Shown here piece after piece: positions 1 through 4,282 of a stretch of DNA of 7,250 nucleotides. The position numbers were made by a program, and so were the translations under genes. Source of the DNA: Thiohalocapsa sp964524185 (lineage in GTDB: Bacteria; Pseudomonadota; Gammaproteobacteria; Chromatiales; Chromatiaceae); the NCBI GenBank assembly GCA_964524185.1, contig CAZGCI010000143.1:1-7250 (forward strand), written 5' to 3'. Each line of letters opens with the position of its first letter. The first letter of the stretch is position 1. The notes beneath the pieces were generated by a model. That model saw only the letters and a list, made by a program, of their open reading frames with translations, did not search any database and was not told the DNA's origin.

Positions 1-61
1 GGGGGCTGGCTCGTCCGTGGTCGCCTGCTGCGGCAGCCGGCGCTGTCTGGCGTGGGCTCAT
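1..61 (-). other. Open minus-strand frame reaching the window edge; possible start of fmt
   Basis: An ATG read leftward from 61 opens a frame that stays open to the window edge, giving about 20 residues (MSPRQTAPAAAAGDHGRASP). In most gammaproteobacteria def is followed by fmt, the methionyl-tRNA formyltransferase that adds the formyl group Def later removes. Fmt usually begins with a short segment before a conserved Rossmann-like start of the type R-[IV]-[VI]-F-A-G-T-P. That motif is not inside the window, so the identity is a guess from synteny alone. No Shine-Dalgarno sequence precedes the ATG, and a GTG 13 codons upstream is in the same frame. The visible peptide is low-complexity (Ala/Pro/Arg) and could equally be non-coding. 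Confidence 0.2.
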
Positions 62-111
62 GTGGGTGTGCCGGTTTGCTCGCCCGCGGGCCAGCAGCAC
101 CGGCGCTGTCA

Positions 112-133
112 GCGGCCCCGTTGGGCCGCAACG
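112..133. repeat. GC-rich inverted repeat downstream of def (hairpin, possible terminator element)
   Basis: Bases 112-118 (gcggccc) and 123-129 (gggccgc) form a perfect 7-bp stem around a 4-base loop. An overlapping alternative stem pairs 119-123 (cgttg) with 129-133 (caacg), so only one of the two hairpins can form at a time. The repeat lies about 50 bases past the def stop codon. No run of T follows it on either strand, so it does not meet the usual pattern of an intrinsic terminator. It could stabilise the 3' end of the def message or be incidental in GC-rich DNA. Confidence 0.4.
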
Positions 134-179
134 AACTGCGAGCGGCTGCTATCGCCCGACCGCCAATTCAGCCGCGAAA

Positions 180-719
180 TCAGATGGCTTGCCGGCTGCG
201 AGCCGCCAATGGCGCAGGCGTTGCCTGGCGCCGCTCTTTCTCGAGCTTTCGGCGTATCCGCTGGCGCTTCAGCGCGGAGATGTGATCCACGAAGAGCCGC
301 CCGTCCAGATGGTCGATCTCGTGCTGTATGCAAACCGCGAGCAGCCCATCGGCCTCCAGCTCGAAGGGCTCGCCGTTGCGGTCGAGCGCGCGCACCCTGA
401 TGCGCTCAGCGCGGGTGACGGACTCGAAGAAGCCGGGAACGGACAAACAGCCCTCGTCCATCTGCTCTTCCCCGCTGCCCTCGAGGATCTCGGGGTTGAT
501 GAAGCACATGGGCTGATCCTTTGTCTCCGACAGGTCGATGACGATCACGCGCTTGGGCTCGTTCACCTGAATCGCCGCAAGCCCGATTCCCACCGCGTCG
601 TACATGGTCTCCACCATGTCATCCACGAGCCGGCGGATCTCGTCATCCACCTGCGCGACAGACGCCGCACGGCGCCGCAGGCGCTCGTCCGGAAAGGTCA
701 AGATTTCAAGTCTAGCCAT
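180..719 (-). CDS. def: Peptide deformylase
   Basis: A 179-residue metalloenzyme that removes the N-terminal formyl group from nascent polypeptides at the ribosomal exit, normally an essential step before methionine aminopeptidase. All three diagnostic motifs are present: motif 1 GIGLAAIQ at residues 44-51, motif 2 EGCLS at 89-93 with metal ligand Cys91, and motif 3 QHEIDHLDG at 132-140 with ligands His133 and His137 and catalytic Glu134. These sit one residue away from the E. coli positions (Cys90, His132, Glu133, His136), which supports the chosen start. Length matches type 1 bacterial deformylases. The C-terminus (about residues 150-179) is basic and Arg-rich, as in enzymes whose tail helix contacts the ribosome. 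The gene is transcribed away from the rest of the window. No clear Shine-Dalgarno sequence precedes the ATG at 719. The motifs appear intact, so the enzyme should be active. Confidence 0.97.
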   Translation of the reverse strand: MARLEILTFPDERLRRRAASVAQVDDEIRRLVDDMVETMYDAVGIGLAAIQVNEPKRVIVIDLSETKDQPMCFINPEILEGSGEEQMDEGCLSVPGFFESVTRAERIRVRALDRNGEPFELEADGLLAVCIQHEIDHLDGRLFVDHISALKRQRIRRKLEKERRQATPAPLAARSRQAI

Positions 720-790
720 GATGTTACAGAATTGTGCTGATTCTAGGGTACAAGATTAGCGGTTTCGGCTACTATGGGCATGATACACCA
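720..790. promoter_or_regulatory. AT-rich divergent promoter region between def and the LysM gene
   Basis: This is the only clearly AT-richer stretch between the two divergent genes. On the plus strand TACTAT (770-775) resembles a -10 box, but no good -35 box lies 16-18 bases upstream. On the minus strand TAGAAT (reading 745 to 740) resembles a -10 box. A second minus-strand pair is TTGTAC (753-748) with TGTAAC (729-724), 18 bases apart. Either minus-strand candidate would place the def transcript start within a few bases to about 15 bases of its ATG. These are pattern matches by eye and individual boxes are weak; the region as a whole is the likely promoter site. Confidence 0.35.
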
Positions 791-1092
791 TCGGCAGGGC
801 TCCCCGGCATTGGCACAGAGCGGGAAAACGCTGCATCGCCAAGCGCTTGCAGCCCTACTGTCGGGTTCCGCAGTGGGTCTCGGACCGCCCCTTACGGCCT
901 GATTTTTGGCCAGCCTCGGCCCGCCCTGCGCCCGCTCGCCGGCGCATGCCATTGCCCCCGCAGGAATCCCCATGCCCACCCACACCGTCGCCGACCCCGC
1001 GCTCCGCAAACCACCGCACGGGCGTGCGTGCGCGTCCATGCAACATGCTGCAACCGGGCGACGCATTCACTAGCTGCCAGGCACCTGCGCCC
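791..1092. other. Intergenic leader upstream of the LysM gene
   Basis: About 300 bases between the presumed promoter region and the chosen LysM start. The LysM reading frame stays open back to 847, but the residues it would add are rich in Pro, Arg, Ala and Cys with no recognisable pattern, so I treat them as non-coding. I see no riboswitch signature or strong terminator. A short open frame with a good Shine-Dalgarno sequence lies at 972-1073 and is listed separately. Small self-complementary stretches such as ggcc-N8-ggcc at 897-912 are too short to interpret. Confidence 0.4.
972..1073 (+). other. Possible 33-codon leader ORF with a Shine-Dalgarno sequence
   Basis: ATG at 972 is preceded by AGGA at 962-965 with a 6-base gap, a better ribosome-binding arrangement than any candidate LysM start has. 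The frame runs 33 codons to TAG at 1071-1073, ending 19 bases before the LysM ATG at 1093, in a different frame. The peptide begins MPTHTVADPALRKPPHGR and is His-, Ala- and Arg-rich. It has no recognised domain, signal peptide or membrane segment. It could be a translated leader coupling ribosomes to the LysM gene, or chance in GC-rich DNA, where stop codons are scarce. Confidence 0.2.
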
Positions 1093-2367
1093 ATGACGAA
1101 GCGACCGAGGGCGCTCAGCCGAATGCAGGCAGCATGGCGGCGCTGGACTGCAGGTGCGGTCCAAGGCATGCGCGCCGCGGCACTACGCCCCCTATCCCCG
1201 GTATGCCTACCCCTCGTGTGGGCCATGCTGCTGCCCACGGGCACCGCACAGGCCCAAGTGCGGCCTGATGCGCCGGAGCGCTACGTAGTGCAGTCTGGAG
1301 ACACCCTGTGGGACATCGCCGGGCGTTTTCTTCTGGAGCCCTGGCGCTGGGCCGAGGTCTGGCAGGCGAACCCGAGCATCCCCGACCCGAACCGCATCTA
1401 CCCAGGCGATGTCCTGATGCTGGACGACACCGGTGCGGTCCCGCGCATCCGTCGGGACGAGGGTGGCGGCGAGCTTCGCACCGTCAAGCTCTCGCCTCGC
1501 GTGCGGGTCGAGAACCTGGACCGGGAGATCCCCACCATTTCCATCAATGCAGTGGCGCCCTTCCTGTCCCGGCCGGTGGTGACAGAGGCCCGCGAGCTCG
1601 ACCGCACGCCCTACGTGGTGGGCTTCCCGGAAGCGCACATGCTGGGCGGCATCGGCGACATCCTCTACGTCCGTGCGATCCTGAATGCGGACGATACGCG
1701 CTGGGAGGTACTGCGCCCGGGTCAGGCCTACCGCGATCCGGACACGGGCGAGGTCCTTGGCTTCGAGGCATCCGCAGTCGCCACAGCACGGTTGGAGCGG
1801 CCCGGCGACCCGGCAACGCTCACCGTCATCCGAGCCATCAAAGAGGTCAAGGTGGGCGATCGCGTGCGTCCGGCGCGGGACGAGGAGCCCATGCGCAGCT
1901 TTATGCCGCGCCCGGCCCCCGCCGGCGCGCGCGGCGCGATTATCGCGGTGCTGAACGGCGTGTCACAAATCGGCCAGTTCGACGTGGTGGTGCTAAACCT
2001 AGGCGAGCGGGACGGCGTTGCCGTGGGGCATGTCTTCGAGGCGTCCCGTGGCCTGGGGCTGCGGCGCGACCCCGTACGAGGACGGCGGTCCGCACAGAAC
2101 TGGCGCGACGAGTCGCCAGCGGACACGTCCTTCTGGCTCGGGGACTGGCAGACCGACGGCTGGAACCGCAACCAGCCGGATGCCAATGCCCCGCTGCCGC
2201 TGCATCGGCGTGCCTCTCGGGCCGCAGCCGAGTTCATCGAGCCGGCTGCACGCTCCGGTACGCTGATGGTGTTCCGCGTCTTTCCGAAGCTGAGCTTTGC
2301 CCTGGTGATGCGCGCCAGCAAGGCCATGCAGGTGGGCGAGAACGTCGCCCCACCGGGGCTCCGGTGA
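1093..2367 (+). CDS. Exported LysM peptidoglycan-binding domain protein
   Basis: With this start the product is 424 residues. A signal peptide is evident: a basic stretch, then a hydrophobic segment (about residues 35-50) and an AQA-type cleavage site near residue 55, before a single LysM domain at about 64-111 (starts YVVQSGDTLW, ends IYPGDVLML). LysM binds N-acetylglucosamine-containing glycans, so the protein probably acts in the periplasm or at the wall. The remaining ~310 residues match the pattern of the def-dprA-linked LysM family, including QIGQFDVVVLNLGERDGVAVGH (about 292-313, abbreviated reading) and, at 389-403, GTLMVFRVFPKLSFA followed by LVMRA. Between these sits a Trp/Asp/Asn-rich segment (about 317-382) that looks longer than usual. 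The start is uncertain: ATG at 1168 gives a tidy 29-residue signal peptide with a short Arg-containing n-region, and ATG at 1123 is also possible. The equivalent Pseudomonas gene lies in the same slot between def and dprA. Precise function is not known to me. Confidence 0.88.
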   Translation: MTKRPRALSRMQAAWRRWTAGAVQGMRAAALRPLSPVCLPLVWAMLLPTGTAQAQVRPDAPERYVVQSGDTLWDIAGRFLLEPWRWAEVWQANPSIPDPNRIYPGDVLMLDDTGAVPRIRRDEGGGELRTVKLSPRVRVENLDREIPTISINAVAPFLSRPVVTEARELDRTPYVVGFPEAHMLGGIGDILYVRAILNADDTRWEVLRPGQAYRDPDTGEVLGFEASAVATARLERPGDPATLTVIRAIKEVKVGDRVRPARDEEPMRSFMPRPAPAGARGAIIAVLNGVSQIGQFDVVVLNLGERDGVAVGHVFEASRGLGLRRDPVRGRRSAQNWRDESPADTSFWLGDWQTDGWNRNQPDANAPLPLHRRASRAAAEFIEPAARSGTLMVFRVFPKLSFALVMRASKAMQVGENVAPPGLR

Positions 2368-2405
2368 GCGCCATCCCCATGCGCCCCGCCCGCAGTCCCA
2401 CCCTG

Positions 2406-2425
2406 TCGCGGCGCCTGTCCCGCGA
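2406..2425 (+). repeat. Short inverted repeat in the LysM gene-dprA gap
   Basis: Bases 2406-2411 (tcgcgg) and 2420-2425 (ccgcga) form a perfect 6-bp stem with an 8-base loop, 18 bases before the dprA ATG. No T-run follows. It may form a hairpin near the dprA ribosome-binding region, but such short GC stems are common by chance at this base composition. Confidence 0.25.
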
Positions 2426-2443
2426 CGGCCGTGGTCCAGACGT

Positions 2444-3586
2444 ATGACGAGCCTCGAGCGCGAGCAGCTCACGCACTGGCTGGCACTGGCCCTGGCCCCG
2501 GGCGTTGGCCCGCGGCGCATTGCCAAGCTTGTGGAGCACTTCGGCAGCGCCGCCGACGCGCGCGCGGCAAGCCGCACAGCACTCGCCGCGGCAGGTCTGT
2601 CGAATGCCGCCATCACCGCCATCGGCGCACCGGATGCGGCGCGCTTGCACGCGGTCTTCACCTGGGCGGCACACGCCGGCGCACACGTGCTGAGCCCGGA
2701 TATGGACGCGTATCCGCAGCGCCTGCGCGAGTTGGCAGCGGCGCCAGCCCTGCTCTTTGTCCGCGGGGACACGGCCCTGCTCAACGAGCCGCAGATCGCC
2801 ATCGTGGGCAGCCGCAACCCCACCGCCGGCGGCCGCGAGACCGCCCGGGACTTTGCCGGCTATCTGGCAGGGCTCGGACTGGTCATCACCAGCGGGCTTG
2901 CACTGGGCATCGATGCCGCCGCGCATGAGGGCGCCCTCGGCACCGGGCGCACCATCGCCGTGCTCGGCACTGGGCCGGATCGGGTCTATCCGGCGGCACA
3001 CCGCGATCTGGCGCGACGCATCGCCGCAGAAGGGGCGCTCGTGAGCGAATTTCTACCCGGCACCGGCCCGCAGGCCAGCCACTTTCCGCAACGCAACCGC
3101 ATTATCTCCGGGCTCAGTCTCGGCACCTTGGTGGTGGAAGCAGCCATGGGCTCGGGCTCCCTCATCACGGCGCGTCTCGCCAGCGAGCAGGGCAGAGAGG
3201 TCTTCGCCGTGCCCGGTTCCATCCACAATCCGCTGGCGCGGGGCTGTCATGCGCTCATCCGCCAGGGTGCAAAACTGGTGGACAGCGCCGAGCATATCCT
3301 CGAAGAGCTCGGCCCCCAGCTCGGTCACTACCTGAACGAGGCCAGGGTCACCAGCGCAACGCCATCGCCCAGCGCCGCAGCACTCGACGACGACCATCGT
3401 CGACTGCTGTCATGCTTGGGTTATGATCCGGTAGCGCCGGACGACCTCATCGCCCGCACCGGCCTACCGGCGGCCGAGATCGCCTCGATGTTGTTGCTGC
3501 TTGAGCTGCAGGGCCACGTGGACACCCATCCCGGTGGTCGCTACAGCCTGCGGGGCTCCCCTCCGCCCGCAGCAGCGGCCGATTGA
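2444..3586 (+). CDS. dprA: DNA processing protein DprA (Smf)
   Basis: A 380-residue cytoplasmic protein that binds single-stranded DNA entering during natural transformation, shields it from nucleases and loads RecA. The order of domains is complete. Residues about 5-70 form the helix-hairpin-helix/SAM-like N-terminal part, with ALAPGVGPRRIAKL near its start. The Rossmann-like DprA core carries IVGSRNPT (120-127), SGLALGIDAAAHEGAL (150-165), FPQRNRIISG (214-223), and later GSGSLITARLA, FAVPGS and ALIRQGAKLV. A C-terminal winged-helix domain covers about 315-369. The last residues are an Ala/Pro tail. Length is typical for the longer DprA class. The start at 2444 fits the N-terminal domain but has only a weak ribosome-binding site. 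The gene starts 76 bases after the LysM gene. DprA is widespread in species not known to be competent, so its presence alone does not prove transformability; no other competence gene is in view. Confidence 0.96.
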   Translation: MTSLEREQLTHWLALALAPGVGPRRIAKLVEHFGSAADARAASRTALAAAGLSNAAITAIGAPDAARLHAVFTWAAHAGAHVLSPDMDAYPQRLRELAAAPALLFVRGDTALLNEPQIAIVGSRNPTAGGRETARDFAGYLAGLGLVITSGLALGIDAAAHEGALGTGRTIAVLGTGPDRVYPAAHRDLARRIAAEGALVSEFLPGTGPQASHFPQRNRIISGLSLGTLVVEAAMGSGSLITARLASEQGREVFAVPGSIHNPLARGCHALIRQGAKLVDSAEHILEELGPQLGHYLNEARVTSATPSPSAAALDDDHRRLLSCLGYDPVAPDDLIARTGLPAAEIASMLLLLELQGHVDTHPGGRYSLRGSPPPAAAAD

Positions 3587-3687
3587 GGCACGCCCTCGAG
3601 TCTAGCTTGCTTGACGGCACCAGCCCACCCGCCACCATCGAACGCAGCCGAATGCGGCGCGCCGATACGCCAACGACCCCACCCATC

Positions 3688-3692
3688 AGGAG
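3688..3692 (+). promoter_or_regulatory. Shine-Dalgarno sequence of smg
   Basis: AGGAG ends 5 bases before the ATG at 3698. It selects this start over the frame's upstream extension (open back to a TTG at 3611) and over the ATG at 3710, which would be 17 bases away even though it aligns with the N-terminus of E. coli Smg. Confidence 0.75.
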
Positions 3693-3697
3693 TCAGC

Positions 3698-4174
3698 ATG
3701 AACGAGAGCATGGTCGACGTCCTCATCTACCTCTACGAGAACTACCTGGACGGCCAATTCCGGGCGCCAGTCGACCAGGATGAGCTCGAGGCGGAGCTGT
3801 CCCGTGCCGGCTTTTCCAACAGCGAGATCGGCCAGGCGCTGACCTGGCTGGATGAGCTCGCGAGCCGCGTGGACGTGGCCGAGTACCCCCCGCGCACCGT
3901 CGGCACTATGCGCGTGTACACGGCGGCGGAGTGCGCCAAGCTCGACATCGAGGCACGCGGGCTGTTGCTGTTCCTGGAGCAGAGCGCAATCCTGGACCCG
4001 CTCAGCCGCGAGCTCGTCGTCGACCGCGCCATGGCCATCGAGCAGAGCGCCGTCAGCGTCGACGAGCTGAAGTGGGTGGTCCTCCTGGTGCTCATGAATC
4101 GCCCCGGTCGCGAATCCGCCCACAGCCAGATGGAAGAGCTCATCTACAGCGACGCGCCGGCGCAGCTGCACTAA
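3698..4174 (+). CDS. smg: Smg family protein (DUF494), function unknown
   Basis: A 158-residue cytoplasmic protein, close in length to E. coli Smg (157). Recognisable family segments include DVLIYLYENY (residues 7-16), VDQDELEAEL followed by AGF (25-39), RVYT around 71-74, ARGLLLFLEQ (85-94), the ELKWVVLLVLMNRPG block (about 121-135), QMEEL near 143-147 and the family-typical Leu-His end. The sequence is acidic and predicted largely helical, with no signal peptide or membrane segment. The function is not established; the family is noted mainly for its constant position next to dprA. Here it lies 111 bases after dprA and 108 before topA. The chosen start is fixed by a good Shine-Dalgarno sequence. 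No internal frameshift or damage is seen. Confidence 0.95.
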   Translation: MNESMVDVLIYLYENYLDGQFRAPVDQDELEAELSRAGFSNSEIGQALTWLDELASRVDVAEYPPRTVGTMRVYTAAECAKLDIEARGLLLFLEQSAILDPLSRELVVDRAMAIEQSAVSVDELKWVVLLVLMNRPGRESAHSQMEELIYSDAPAQLH

Positions 4175-4190
4175 TGCTCGGCGGCAATGG

Positions 4191-4226
4191 CTTGACGCCA
4201 GAAGGAGCTTGGCCGCACCTTGACGC
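4191..4226 (+). repeat. Direct repeat CTTGACGC x2 upstream of topA
   Basis: The 8-base word cttgacgc occurs at 4191-4198 and 4219-4226, 28 bases start to start. The second copy contains the candidate topA -35 box. A related cttgacgg occurs at 3610-3617 upstream of smg. Two exact copies in 36 bases is suggestive of a regulator site or duplicated promoter element but could be chance. Confidence 0.35.
4201..4207 (+). promoter_or_regulatory. Shine-Dalgarno-like GAAGGAG with no ordinary start codon behind it
   Basis: GAAGGAG is the strongest ribosome-binding match between smg and topA, yet the usual topA ATG is 75 bases further on. The nearest in-frame possibility is a TTG at 4220, 12 bases away, which would add 21 residues to TopA. 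It may be a real site for an extended TopA, a remnant, or chance. Confidence 0.35.
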
Positions 4227-4247
4227 GGCTGCATCGGTTCGTATTTC
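4220..4247 (+). promoter_or_regulatory. Candidate topA promoter
   Basis: TTGACG (4220-4225) matches five of six bases of the sigma-70 -35 consensus. TATTTC (4242-4247), 16 bases further, is a weak -10 match, and TAGAGT (4249-4254) is an alternative but badly spaced. Transcription would start near 4254, giving topA ATG a leader of about 30 bases. This promoter and the TTG-start model compete for the same bases, so both cannot be fully right for one transcript. Confidence 0.35.
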
Positions 4248-4282
4248 CTAGAGTCCCACCCTGCCCAGCTGCCGGACACCTC

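Noticed and set aside
60..740. A 226-codon plus-strand open frame across def
   Set aside because: It lies antisense to a gene with all three deformylase motifs, has no recognisable domain and is explained by GC-rich codon bias.
847..1092. Extension of the LysM protein by 82 residues to an ATG at 847
   Set aside because: The added residues are low-complexity Pro/Arg/Ala/Cys, would put the signal peptide more than 115 residues inside the protein, and overlap no conserved family region.
1308..2447. A 379-codon plus-strand frame overlapping the LysM gene
   Set aside because: Arg/Gly/Ala-rich shadow of the true frame; the LysM and family motifs are in the other frame.
1999..3001. Minus-strand open frames over the LysM gene and dprA
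   Set aside because: Antisense shadows with no domain and no start signal; dprA motifs are unambiguous on the plus strand.
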